A DNA stretch of 64,000 nt. Source: Actinomycetospora chiangmaiensis DSM 45062 (GTDB lineage Bacteria; Actinomycetota; Actinomycetes; Mycobacteriales; Pseudonocardiaceae). Every line of letters begins with the position of its first letter. The stretch's first letter is position 1. The stretch lies in NCBI RefSeq assembly GCF_000379625.1, contig NZ_KB903243.1, forward strand, positions 248,105 to 312,104, read 5' to 3'. The notes beneath the pieces were generated by a model. That model saw only the letters and a list, made by a program, of their open reading frames with translations. It was not told the DNA's origin and did not search any database. Below are positions 1 through 8,802 of this stretch, piece after piece. The position numbers and the translations under genes were made by a program.

Positions 1-1124
<1,124 letters not shown>

Positions 1125-1268
1125 CGAATGCATCCCTCTCACGCGTGCTCGTGCGGGAGGGAGGGTCGGCACCGGTCCGACGGGACGGGGACGGTCGGTC
1201 CCCGCTCCGGGTCCTGCGTCACCCCGAGGCGAACTCCCGCGGGTGTTGGGGCGTCGTACGCTGCGCGA

Positions 1269-1274
1269 ACCGTA
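1269..1274 (-). promoter_or_regulatory. Possible -10 box for citrate synthase
   Basis: TACGGT on the minus strand matches the actinobacterial TANNNT -10 pattern and lies about 145 nt upstream of the citrate synthase start. No convincing -35 was seen. It is the best candidate in the 198-nt gap, which otherwise holds only a hairpin. Confidence 0.25.
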
Positions 1275-1295
1275 GCGCCCGCGCGCCGATCACCG

Positions 1296-1314
1296 CAGCA
1301 CGGGAATCGTGCTG
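1296..1314 (-). terminator. Hairpin after the PfkB kinase gene
   Basis: CAGCACG and CGTGCTG form a perfect 7-bp stem with a 5-nt loop, 18 nt beyond the kinase stop codon. There is no T-run, as is common for terminators in very GC-rich actinobacteria. It would separate the sugar operon from citrate synthase. Confidence 0.45.
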
Positions 1315-1331
1315 GGTGGCAGTGGAAAAGG

Positions 1332-2273
1332 TCACGCCCCGTTCGTCCGGGTCGAGTTCCGCTCCGCTGCGTCTCCCGCCACCTCGGCCCGGGTCGGCGG
1401 CTCCGCGCCCGCGCGCGAGCAGGTCCAGCCCGCCACGCGGGCCGCGAACTCCAGGGCCGCGCGCCAGTCGTGGGCGTCCATCCCGCCGATCGCCGCCCGG
1501 TCGAGCAGGCCGTGGTCGTGCAGGTGGGCCAGCAGCGCGGCGTGGACCGAGTCCCCCGCGCCGATCGTGTCCACCACGGGCCGGGAGGTGTCGGCGGGCA
1601 CCTCGACCACCCCCGTCGTCGTGAACGCCCGGAGCCCTTCGGCGCCACGGGTGACCACGACCGCGCCCGCCCCCGCTTCGAGCAGGTCCGCCGGTTCGCG
1701 GCCCCACCAGGCGGCGTCCTCGTCGGAGAGCTTGACCAGGCCGGCGACGGCCGCGATCGCGTCCAGCCGGGCCCGGACGGCCGCCGCGTCGCCGACGAGG
1801 GCCGGGCGGATGTTCGGGTCGAGGCTGACGAGGACTCCCTGCGCCGCGGCCCGGCGCGCGAGCTCGGTGTACATCGAGGCCCCCGGCTCCAGCAGCAGCG
1901 AGAGGGTCCCGACGGCGAGCGCGGACGCCCGGAGATCGCCGGGATCGGCGACGAGCCGGTCGGCGGTGCCCTCGACGTGGAAGGCGTACCGGGCGTGCCC
2001 GGCCCCGTCCACCGTCACGACGGCGAGCGTGGTCGGCTCCTCGCCGCGCTGGACGAGGTCGAGGTCGACGTGCGAGTCCCGCAGCCGCGCGAGCAGCGCG
2101 TCGCCGAACGCGTCGGTGGACAGCCGCGTCAGCATCGCGGTCGGGACCTCGAGCCGGCCGAGCCCGACCGCGACGTTGTACGGCCCACCCCCGAGCCGCG
2201 GGGCGAGCGGGGCCAACGGCCCCTGCTCGACCGGCACGAGGTCGACGAGGGCCTCCCCTCCGGACACGATCAC
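1332..2273 (-). CDS. PfkB-family carbohydrate kinase (fructokinase-like)
   Basis: 313 aa, cytosolic ATP-dependent sugar kinase of the ribokinase/PfkB family. The N-terminal substrate motif GGGPYNVAVGLGRL (residues about 32-45) and the C-terminal signature DTIGAGDSVHAALL, with the catalytic Asp in GAGD, are both intact. Fructokinase is the nearest guess; the sugar cannot be read from sequence. The GTG start overlaps the TGA of the upstream aldose-epimerase gene (GTGA), so the pair is translationally coupled and probably handles one sugar. The last codons (AGDAAERNSTRTNGA) lie inside a copy of the dispersed 28-bp repeat, so the native C-terminus was probably altered by that element. Confidence 0.85.
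   Translation of the reverse strand: MIVSGGEALVDLVPVEQGPLAPLAPRLGGGPYNVAVGLGRLEVPTAMLTRLSTDAFGDALLARLRDSHVDLDLVQRGEEPTTLAVVTVDGAGHARYAFHVEGTADRLVADPGDLRASALAVGTLSLLLEPGASMYTELARRAAAQGVLVSLDPNIRPALVGDAAAVRARLDAIAAVAGLVKLSDEDAAWWGREPADLLEAGAGAVVVTRGAEGLRAFTTTGVVEVPADTSRPVVDTIGAGDSVHAALLAHLHDHGLLDRAAIGGMDAHDWRAALEFAARVAGWTCSRAGAEPPTRAEVAGDAAERNSTRTNGA
1350..1377 (-). repeat. Dispersed 28-bp repeat, copy B
   Basis: Minus-strand copy of the repeat also found at 10706-10733 (25 of 28 identical), 31770-31797 and, shortened, at 13445-13467. It overlaps the 3' end of the PfkB kinase gene and encodes part of its C-terminus. Confidence 0.6.
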
Positions 2274-3157
2274 CGGACGGCCTCCAGTCCCCAGCGGACG
2301 GTCCACGAGGCGCCGGGCTGGAGGACGACGAGGTCGGTCCCCGAGTTCAGCGCGTCCGGCGGACAGGTCATCGGCTCGACGGCGACGGCCTTGCCCTCGC
2401 GCCCGAACGGGCTGCCCGGGGTGAAGGCCTGCACCCACCCGACGTTGCGGTCGCCCCAGAGCCGGGTGCCGGTGCCGTCGGGCGCGACGAGCTCGGCGAG
2501 CACGCCGGCGACGCCGGGGCGGACCCCGAAGCAGGTGTCGAGCTCGAGGCCGGCGACCTCGCGGGGCCGGGTCAGCGACTCCTCGTCGCTCGGCTCGCGG
2601 GCCGGCCCGACGGGGATCTGCCGCTCGTCGACGTCGAGGACCGACGCGGTGGGGACCCGCAGCGTGCAGTCGCCGCTCGGGTGGTCGCCCACGCGCAGGT
2701 ACGGGTGCGTCCCGACGCCCGCCGGGACCGCGCCGTCGCCGGTGTTCGTGAGGACGTGGGAGACGGTGAGCCCGATCGGCGCCACCACGTAGGTGGTCAC
2801 CACGTGGAGCGGCTGCGGCCAGCCGTGGTCGGCGGGCACGTCGATCTCGAGGGTGACGGTGTCGTCGGTGTGCTCGACGACCGTCCACGGGCGCTTGCGG
2901 ACGAGGCCGTGGATGGCGTTGCCGTGCGCGGGCTCGGTGACGTCGAGCTCGTGGGTGGTCCCGGCCCACTCGAACCGGGCCCCCGCGGTGCGGTTCGGCC
3001 ACGGGATGAGCACGCAGCCGGCGCCCATCGGCGGGTCGCCGTCGTAGGTCTCGACGTGGTGCGCGCCGTCGACGGTGAACGCGCGCAGCCCGGCCCCGAC
3101 ACCGGTGATGACCGCGTGCGCACCGCCCGCGCGGATCTCGAACTCGCTCCCCGCCAT
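2270..3157 (-). CDS. Aldose 1-epimerase (galactose mutarotase-like)
   Basis: About 295 aa. Interconverts alpha- and beta-anomers of free hexoses in the cytosol, feeding the coupled kinase. The fold is recognisable from IPWPNRTAGARFEW near residue 50 (Asn-Arg substrate contact), HGNAIHGLVR with the catalytic His region, and GTHPYLRVGD around residue 165. Glu in the AVEPMTCPPDALNSG stretch near residue 260 is the likely general base. An in-frame GTG at 3178 would add 7 residues, but the ATG at 3157 gives the first residue of the conserved region and was preferred. It overlaps the kinase by 4 nt. Confidence 0.82.
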   Translation of the reverse strand: MAGSEFEIRAGGAHAVITGVGAGLRAFTVDGAHHVETYDGDPPMGAGCVLIPWPNRTAGARFEWAGTTHELDVTEPAHGNAIHGLVRKRPWTVVEHTDDTVTLEIDVPADHGWPQPLHVVTTYVVAPIGLTVSHVLTNTGDGAVPAGVGTHPYLRVGDHPSGDCTLRVPTASVLDVDERQIPVGPAREPSDEESLTRPREVAGLELDTCFGVRPGVAGVLAELVAPDGTGTRLWGDRNVGWVQAFTPGSPFGREGKAVAVEPMTCPPDALNSGTDLVVLQPGASWTVRWGLEAVR

Positions 3158-3293
3158 GGCGGCACCGTAGTGGTTCACCGGGCCGGTCGGGACGACGCGC
3201 GCAACCGGTTGCTCCCCGGGCTGCGTTCCCGGACCCCCGCAACCGGCGCCGCGTCCTGCTCGGGCGGGCGGACCCGCCGTCGGGAAGCCGCCG

Positions 3294-5072
3294 TCACGCC
3301 GCCGTGAGCTCGGCGTACCGGCCGCGCTCGGAGACGAGATCGGTGTGGGTGCCGGACTCGACGACGCGGCCGTGGTCGAGCACCGCGATGCGGTCGGCGT
3401 CCTGCACCGTCGAGAGCCGGTGGGCGATCGTCAGCGTCGTCCGGCCCGCGGCCAGCGCGTCGAACGCCTCCTGGACGGCGCGTTCGGTGGCGGTGTCGAG
3501 CGCCGAGGTGGCCTCGTCGAGCACCAGGATCCGCGGATTGCGCAGCAGAGTGCGGGCGATCGCGAGGCGCTGGCGCTCCCCGCCGGAGAAGCGGTGTCCG
3601 CGCGGGCCGACGACGGTCCCGTAGCCCTCGGGGAGCGACTCGATCACGTGGTGGACCTGCGCGGCCCGGGTCGCGGCGAGGATCTCCGCGTCGGTCGCGT
3701 CGGGCTTGGCGTAGCGCAGGTTGTCCATCACGGTCGCGTGCAGCAGGTAGGTCTCCTGGCTGACGACGCCGACGATCGCGGCGAGGTCGTCGAGGCGCAG
3801 GTCCCGCAGGTCGACGCCGTCGATCGTGACGCGTCCGGCGTCCGGGTCGTGCAGCCGCGCGACCAGCGAGCCGAGCGTCGACTTGCCCGAACCGGTCTCC
3901 CCCACGAGCGCCATGGTGGTCCCGGCGGGGACGTCGAGGGAGACGTCGTCCAGCGCCGGACGATCGGCGCCGGGGTAGGTGAACGTGACGTGCTCGAGCC
4001 GGAGGTCACCGCGCGGCGCCGGCAGGTCCACCGGGTGCTCGGGCTCCTCCACCTCGATCACCGTGTCCTGGTACTCGAAGATGCGGGCGAACAGCGCGAG
4101 CGAGGCCGACACCGACACCCCGACGTCGAGCAGCGAGGACAGCGGCCGGAACACGCCGGCCTGCAGCGAGGTGAAGGCGACGAGCGTGCCGATGGACAGC
4201 GCCCCGGCGGTCCAGGGCAGCCCCGCGCCGAGGTAGATCAGGGCGGGGATGGCGGCGAAGACGATCGACATCGTGGCCATGACCCAGCGGCCCGCGAGCT
4301 GGGACCGCAGCTCCAGGTCGGTGAGGCGCAGCGAGGAGTCGGTAAAGCGGGTGACGAGCGCGTCGCCGGTGCCGAGGGTGCGCGAGAGGCGGACGCCGTC
4401 GATCGACAGGCCCTCCTCGATGGTGACGTTGAGGTCGGCCAGCTCCCGCTGACGTTGGGCGGTGATGGTGCGCCGCAGCCGGGCGACGCGCCGCGAGAGC
4501 AGCACGGCCGGGGGCAGCACCAGCAGCGTCACGAGGGAGAGCTGCCAGGACAGGGCGACCATCGCGACGGCGGAGGCGATCACCGTCGTCAGGTTGGCCG
4601 CGACGGAGGTGGCGGTGGAGGTGACGACGGACTGCATGCCGCCGATGTCGTTGGTGATCCGCGACTGCACCTCGCCGGTGCGGGTGCGGGTGAAGAAGCC
4701 GAGCGAGAGCCGCTGCAGGTGGGAGAACACGTCGGTGCGCAGGGTGTGCATCACGCGCTGACCGATCTTCGTGGAGATCCAGGTCTGGATGACGCCGAAC
4801 GCGGCGGTCACGGCGGCGACCACGACCATCCCGACGACGAGCCACACCAGCAGGCGCAGGTCGCGCTGCGGCAGCGCGACGTCGATGACCTCGCGCAGCA
4901 GGAAGGGCTGGGCCAGCCCGACGACCGACGACGCGACGATCACGGCGACGACGACGGCGAGGGACCAGCGGTAGGGGGCGAACAGCCGGGCGATCCGGCG
5001 CAGCGAGACCTGCTTGGCCTGCTCGCGGTCGCGACGACGCTGTTCGGCGGAGACGTCGATGGGGCGGGGCAA
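3294..5072 (-). CDS. ABC exporter, fused permease and ATPase
   Basis: 592 aa half-transporter of the multidrug/lipid exporter type (MsbA/LmrA-like) that works as a dimer in the membrane. Residues about 25-315 form the six-helix ABC_membrane domain; residues 345-590 form the ATPase with Walker A GETGSGKST, signature FSGGERQRLAIA, Walker B ILVLDEATSALD and H-loop TIAHRLST, all intact. The start codon is TTG (leader MPRPIDV), fixed by GGAGG six nt upstream. It is divergent from a MarR-family gene, with a palindromic operator between them that overlaps a TAACCT -10 box. This suggests MarR-controlled efflux. The substrate is unknown. Confidence 0.9.
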   Translation of the reverse strand: MPRPIDVSAEQRRRDREQAKQVSLRRIARLFAPYRWSLAVVVAVIVASSVVGLAQPFLLREVIDVALPQRDLRLLVWLVVGMVVVAAVTAAFGVIQTWISTKIGQRVMHTLRTDVFSHLQRLSLGFFTRTRTGEVQSRITNDIGGMQSVVTSTATSVAANLTTVIASAVAMVALSWQLSLVTLLVLPPAVLLSRRVARLRRTITAQRQRELADLNVTIEEGLSIDGVRLSRTLGTGDALVTRFTDSSLRLTDLELRSQLAGRWVMATMSIVFAAIPALIYLGAGLPWTAGALSIGTLVAFTSLQAGVFRPLSSLLDVGVSVSASLALFARIFEYQDTVIEVEEPEHPVDLPAPRGDLRLEHVTFTYPGADRPALDDVSLDVPAGTTMALVGETGSGKSTLGSLVARLHDPDAGRVTIDGVDLRDLRLDDLAAIVGVVSQETYLLHATVMDNLRYAKPDATDAEILAATRAAQVHHVIESLPEGYGTVVGPRGHRFSGGERQRLAIARTLLRNPRILVLDEATSALDTATERAVQEAFDALAAGRTTLTIAHRLSTVQDADRIAVLDHGRVVESGTHTDLVSERGRYAELTAA

Positions 5073-5105
5073 GAAGCGCCTCCAGGGTCGATGGGATTTG
5101 CTGAG

Positions 5106-5126
5106 GTTACCTCATGATGAGGCTAC
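5106..5126. promoter_or_regulatory. Palindromic operator between exporter and MarR gene
   Basis: CCTCAT and ATGAGG form a perfect 6-bp inverted repeat around a central G at 5116, with matching GT/AC ends (5106-5107 and 5125-5126). The minus-strand TAACCT (5104-5109), a likely -10 box for the exporter, overlaps the left arm. The size and position fit a MarR dimer site. Confidence 0.6.
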
Positions 5127-5141
5127 AACAGCGATTCCCGC

Positions 5142-5147
5142 TAGAGT
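5142..5147 (+). promoter_or_regulatory. -10 box of leaderless MarR gene
   Basis: TAGAGT lies 6 nt before the GTG start of the MarR gene, and no ribosome-binding site is present. This is the spacing expected for a leaderless transcript. Confidence 0.5.
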
Positions 5148-5153
5148 GTTCCC

Positions 5154-5603
5154 GTGGAGGACGACGAACCCACGTCGGTCAGCGACCTGTTCTGGGCGGT
5201 CGCACGCCGGCTGCGCCACACCTCCCGCGAGACCCTCGCGCCGTGGGACGTGAACCCGTCGCAGCTGCGCGCCCTCGGCGTGCTGATGCGCCACGGGTCC
5301 GCCCGTCCGGGTGCACTCGCCAAGCACCTCGGGATCGCGCCCCGGAGCGCCACCGAGGTGGTCGACGCCCTGGAGGAGCGCGGCCTCGTGCACCGGGAGA
5401 CCGATCCCGACGACCGCCGGGCCACGCTCGTCGTCGTCACGGAGCAGGGGCGGGAACTGGGGAAGGCGGTGCGCCAGGCCCGCGCCGCCGAGGCCGACCG
5501 GGTGTTCGCCGGGCTCGGCGACGACGACCGCGCGGAGCTGGAACGCCTGCTCCGCCAGGTGCTGGCGCAGGTGAGCACTCTTCCGCGTCAGGACACGGAT
5601 TAG
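5154..5603 (+). CDS. MarR-family transcriptional regulator
   Basis: 149 aa winged-helix repressor, cytosolic DNA-binding dimer. Helix-turn-helix around GALAKHLGIAPRSATEVVDAL (about residues 55-75) is followed by the conserved wing motif TDPDDRRATLVVVTEQG (80-97); the helices at both ends form the dimer interface. It is divergent from an ABC exporter with a palindromic site between them, so the exporter and itself are the obvious targets. The GTG start sits 6 nt after TAGAGT without a Shine-Dalgarno, so translation is probably leaderless. It converges on the next gene with a 3-nt gap. The inducing ligand is unknown. Confidence 0.88.
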   Translation: MEDDEPTSVSDLFWAVARRLRHTSRETLAPWDVNPSQLRALGVLMRHGSARPGALAKHLGIAPRSATEVVDALEERGLVHRETDPDDRRATLVVVTEQGRELGKAVRQARAAEADRVFAGLGDDDRAELERLLRQVLAQVSTLPRQDTD

Positions 5604-5606
5604 TGC

Positions 5607-6869
5607 TCACGGGGCGGAGCCACCCGGCACCGGCAGCCGACCGTCCACGGTGAACTCGGCGTCGTCGCGTTCGGCGAGGACGGAGCCGTCCCGGTCGTCG
5701 AACCGCTCGCCGAGGGCCTCGAAGTCGTCCGGGTCGGGGTCGTCGGTGGCGCCGTCGTGCGTGACGACGATCCGCGCCTCGGCCCCGCGACGGACGATCG
5801 TGACGTGACAGGTCGTGGCCTCCGCGTGCCGCGCCGCGTGCCCGACCGCGACGCGCAGGAGCGCGGCGAACAGGGTCCCGACCTCCTCGGGCAGGACCAC
5901 GTCCTCGCCGAGGACCGAGAGCTCCACCCCGGCGGCGTCGAGCTCGGCGCGCGCGGAGCCGAGGCCGACCGCCAGCGCGGACCGGTCGGGCGGGTCGGCC
6001 ACCGGGTCCTCCGCCGCCGGTTCGCCGGGCACCGGCTCCCGCACGGGCTCCGGCGCCACCTCCGGGGCCTCGGGCTCCGGCGACCCGGGCTCCGGCGACC
6101 CGGGCTCCGGCGACCCGGGCTCCGGCGACCCGGACTCCGGTGTCCCGGACTCCGGTGTCCCGGACTCCGGCGTCCCGTCTCCCTCCTCCGACGCGGCGTC
6201 CCCCGTCGGCGCCGCCTCCTCCGGTGAGGCGTCGTCCTCCCCCGGTCCGTCCCCAGCCGGCGCGTCCCGCTCCGACGCGTCCGTCCCGGGCGCGTCCGTA
6301 CTAGGCGCGTCCGTACTAGGCGCGTCCGTACTAGGCGCGTCCTCGAGGGCGTCCGCCACCGGGGGTTCGACGGTCACGACCGGCACGGGGACGGTCGTGA
6401 TCGCCCACAGCCGCGTCAGACCCGACACCACGAGACCGGTCACGAGCGTGCCGATCGCCGAGGTGATCACCGCGAGCGGGGGCGCCCCCGCGACCGCCAC
6501 GATCACCCCGACCGACACGACCACCACCGCGAGACCGGCGAGCCCCGCCCGCGGCGGCAGCAGGATCACGAGGCTGCCGGCCAGGAAGCCCGCGAAGCCG
6601 ATCCAGGCCACACCGACGGCGACGACGGGGACGTAGAGCAGGCAGGCGAGCGCGAGCAGCGCGACGGCGGTGCCCTCGCGGGAGCGCTGCCGCCCCGGCC
6701 GGCTGACGTAGCCGAGTTGGACACCGAGCACGGCGAGCGCCAGCACCAGGCCCAGAAGGGCCCCGACGACGTTCAGCCCGGGCGCGACGGCGGCATAGGC
6801 GAGGAGCCCGTAGCCACCGAGGACGGTGCCGACGAGCGCGGTGACGGAGCGGTCGGTCGGGGTCGTCAC
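5607..6869 (-). CDS. Membrane protein with acidic repeats and an ATPase-like C-terminus
   Basis: 420 aa. Residues about 8-150 carry five hydrophobic helices. They are followed by a disordered Pro/Glu/Ser/Asp-rich segment (about 165-270) made of 5-residue repeats (SPEPG, TPESG, APSTD) and then a globular domain (280-415). This last part resembles the HATPase fold of a histidine kinase reduced to its outline (LFAALLRVAVGHAARHAEA..., then RIVVTHDG), but no H-box or clear G-box is visible. It is therefore probably a sensor-like protein without kinase activity; this is a guess. GTG start 7 nt after TACCCT suggests leaderless transcription. It lies 25 nt behind an MFS gene on the same strand. Confidence 0.65.
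   Translation of the reverse strand: MTTPTDRSVTALVGTVLGGYGLLAYAAVAPGLNVVGALLGLVLALAVLGVQLGYVSRPGRQRSREGTAVALLALACLLYVPVVAVGVAWIGFAGFLAGSLVILLPPRAGLAGLAVVVVSVGVIVAVAGAPPLAVITSAIGTLVTGLVVSGLTRLWAITTVPVPVVTVEPPVADALEDAPSTDAPSTDAPSTDAPGTDASERDAPAGDGPGEDDASPEEAAPTGDAASEEGDGTPESGTPESGTPESGSPEPGSPEPGSPEPGSPEPEAPEVAPEPVREPVPGEPAAEDPVADPPDRSALAVGLGSARAELDAAGVELSVLGEDVVLPEEVGTLFAALLRVAVGHAARHAEATTCHVTIVRRGAEARIVVTHDGATDDPDPDDFEALGERFDDRDGSVLAERDDAEFTVDGRLPVPGGSAP
6072..6176. repeat. 15-bp tandem repeats, seven units
   Basis: Four units of GGGCTCCGGCGACCC followed by three of GGACTCCGG(T/C)GTCCC. They encode the SPEPG/TPESG repeats of the minus-strand membrane protein and stay in frame. The two unit types point to two separate amplification events. 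Confidence 0.8.
6299..6341. repeat. 15-bp tandem repeats, three units
   Basis: TACTAGGCGCGTCCG repeated almost three times. It encodes APSTD units on the minus strand using CCT and AGT codons, which are rare in this genome, so the units are recent copies of a single event. Confidence 0.75.
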
Positions 6870-6894
6870 CCGGCGGAGGGTACGGCCCCGACGG

Positions 6895-8199
6895 CTACGC
6901 CTGGCTCGCCGGAGCGTCCTGGGTCGCGCCCGCGGTCGGGGCCCGGTAGCGCCAGAACGCGGGGAAGGCGAGGACCACCGCGAGCATCCCGACGACGACG
7001 GCCGCGCCACCCAGCGCGGTCGCGGCGCCGGTCCCGATGGCGTCGGCGGCCCAGCCGTGCCACAGGTCGGCCACCCGCGGTCCGCCCGCCACGACCACCA
7101 CGAACACGCCCTGCATGCGGCCGCGCATCTCGTCGGTCGCGACGGTCTGCAGCATCGTCGAGCGGAAGACCGAGCTCACGAGGTCCGCGGCACCGGCGGC
7201 CGCGAGGAGCAGCACGGCGAGCCACAGGATGGACGTGAGCCCCGCCAGCGCGACGCCGACCCCCCACAGGCTCACCGCGATCGTCACCGCGACGCCCTGG
7301 CGGGCGATGCCGTGCAGCCGCCCGGAGAGCAGCCCACCCAGGGCCGCGCCGCCGGCGATCGACGCGGAGAGCAGCCCGTACGCGGGCCCAGCGCCGTAGG
7401 TCTCCACCGCGGCCTGCGGGAACACCGCACGCGGCATCCCGAAGCCCATGGCGACGAGGTCCGCGAGGAAGCTGACCAGCAGGACCTTCGACATCGCCGC
7501 GTATCGGAAGCCGTCGACGACCGACCGGAGCCCGGCGCTCGTCCGGATCGCGTGCACCACCCCGCGGAGACCGCCCTCGGCGTCCGCGGCGACCGGCAGC
7601 CGCGGGAGCCGGTAGGCCGCCCAGATCGACACGGTGAGGCAGATCGTGTCGACGAGGTAGAGCGCCCCGACGTCGACGAAGGCCAGCGCCACACCGCCGA
7701 CCAGCGGGCCGGCGAAGGCGCCGAGCTGCTGCACGGTGAACCACAGCGTGTTGGCCGCCGGCAGCTGGTCGAGCGGCAGGATGCGCGGCAGGACGGCCGA
7801 CCGGGTCGGCTGGTTCACGGCGAGGCACGCGGTCTGCACCGCGAAGATGACCAGGACCGTCCACGGCCCGCCGAGGTGCGTGAGGGCGCTGACGCCGAGC
7901 AGCGCGGAGGTCACGGCGATCCCGACGCCGGAGACGACGAGCAGCATCCGCCGGTCGACCGCGTCGGCGATCGCGCCGCCCCACAGCCCGAACACCACGA
8001 GCGGGACCAGCCCGAACAGCCCGGTCAGGCCCACCCACGCCGACGAACCCGTCATCTCGTAGAGCTGGAACGGCACCGCGACCACGGTCAGCTGGGCCCC
8101 GACCACGGTGACCACACCCGCCGTCCAGAGCCGGCGGAAGGCGGGGGTCTTCAGCGGGGTCGTGTCGGCCAGGAGGCCGCGCCGAGGTCGTTCGCTCAC
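6895..8199 (-). CDS. MFS transporter (EntS-like family)
   Basis: 434 aa integral membrane transporter with 12 predicted helices, about residues 20-420. The loop 2-3 motif GGAIADAVDRR (residues 75-85) and the NQPTRSAVLPRILP stretch near 130 are typical of the MFS_3 group, which includes siderophore and drug exporters. The substrate is unknown. The GTG start has TAGGAT six nt upstream, so the message may be leaderless; an AGGA could also serve as a ribosome-binding site. The next gene on the strand, the repeat-bearing membrane protein, follows after 25 nt and is probably in the same transcript. Confidence 0.85.
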   Translation of the reverse strand: MSERPRRGLLADTTPLKTPAFRRLWTAGVVTVVGAQLTVVAVPFQLYEMTGSSAWVGLTGLFGLVPLVVFGLWGGAIADAVDRRMLLVVSGVGIAVTSALLGVSALTHLGGPWTVLVIFAVQTACLAVNQPTRSAVLPRILPLDQLPAANTLWFTVQQLGAFAGPLVGGVALAFVDVGALYLVDTICLTVSIWAAYRLPRLPVAADAEGGLRGVVHAIRTSAGLRSVVDGFRYAAMSKVLLVSFLADLVAMGFGMPRAVFPQAAVETYGAGPAYGLLSASIAGGAALGGLLSGRLHGIARQGVAVTIAVSLWGVGVALAGLTSILWLAVLLLAAAGAADLVSSVFRSTMLQTVATDEMRGRMQGVFVVVVAGGPRVADLWHGWAADAIGTGAATALGGAAVVVGMLAVVLAFPAFWRYRAPTAGATQDAPASQA

Positions 8200-8205
8200 C
8201 GAACG

Positions 8206-8211
8206 ATCCTA
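8206..8211 (-). promoter_or_regulatory. -10 box 6 nt before the MFS start
   Basis: TAGGAT on the minus strand, 6 nt from the GTG start of the MFS gene. It fits the leaderless pattern seen at many starts in this window. Confidence 0.4.
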
Positions 8212-8229
8212 AGCACGGATCCCCCGGGG

Positions 8230-8772
8230 TCAGGGGGCGAGCCCCGCCACGATGCACGGATCGGACACCCGGCCCGTCCCCGCTGCGCGATCTCGTCGGT
8301 GCCTGACCGTTCGGGGCGCGGACGTCGACGTCCTCGTGCACGTGGTCCGGTCCGACCCCGTCGTCGTGGGCGACGTCCGCCGGCCCGACGGGTGGACGGT
8401 GCACCGCAGCGCCCTCGCCCGGGTCGCCGACGGGACCGAGCGCCTCGCGGACGAGTTCGCGCGGACGGTCAACGAGTGCTCGCGCCTGCTCGGGACTCGC
8501 CCCCGTGACCACGAGCCGCACCTCGACCGGTGCGCCCGCCTGGGCCGCGGCGTCCAGCTCGGCTCCTCACACAGCGCGCCCCACGCGACGGGGGACAGCA
8601 CCGCTGCCGCGAGGTCGTAGGCCGCGTCCGCGAGGTCCGGGATCGACGCGGTCCGCGCGACGTGGACCAGGAGGCGTTCGACCTCGGCCGTCGGACGCCC
8701 GTCCGTGGCGAAGGCCCGGAGCGTCGACCCGACGATCACCGATCGGGCCTCGTCGAACACCAGTTCGTCCAT
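8230..8772 (-). CDS. Hypothetical protein, coding signal only in the N-terminal third
   Basis: The open frame encodes 180 aa. Residues 1-70 (from MDELVFDEARSVIVG to about ALCEEP) have normal amino-acid composition and codon positions. From about 8567 downward the frame becomes Arg/Ser/Thr/Pro-rich and reads as the antisense of a plus-strand gene. A one-base shift near 8567 would create a TGA, so a short gene may have lost its stop. No family was recognised. The N-terminal helices look like a small soluble protein. Treat the C-terminal half as probably spurious. Confidence 0.4.
   Translation of the reverse strand: MDELVFDEARSVIVGSTLRAFATDGRPTAEVERLLVHVARTASIPDLADAAYDLAAAVLSPVAWGALCEEPSWTPRPRRAHRSRCGSWSRGRVPSRREHSLTVRANSSARRSVPSATRARALRCTVHPSGRRTSPTTTGSDRTTCTRTSTSAPRTVRHRRDRAAGTGRVSDPCIVAGLAP
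8252..8620 (+). CDS. Hypothetical protein overlapping an antisense frame
   Basis: 122 aa, not recognised. From about 8310 to 8560 nearly every codon ends in G or C while second positions stay mixed, which is the pattern of real genes here. The protein reads VDVLVHVVRSDPVVVGDVRR, then a helix GTERLADEFARTVNECSRLL. The first 20 codons are less typical, so the true start may be a downstream GTG such as 8338. It is divergent from the MFS gene and antisense to the C-terminal part of the minus-strand frame 8230-8772; only one of the two can be fully correct. Confidence 0.45.
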   Translation: MHGSDTRPVPAARSRRCLTVRGADVDVLVHVVRSDPVVVGDVRRPDGWTVHRSALARVADGTERLADEFARTVNECSRLLGTRPRDHEPHLDRCARLGRGVQLGSSHSAPHATGDSTAAARS

Positions 8773-8802
8773 GTCCCGGAGGCTAGCGGCGACCCCCGAC
8801 AG

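Noticed and set aside
1332-3242. 636-codon minus frame spanning kinase and epimerase
   Set aside because: Only its last 313 codons are the kinase; the first part is a shadow of the epimerase in another frame, rich in Arg and Pro.
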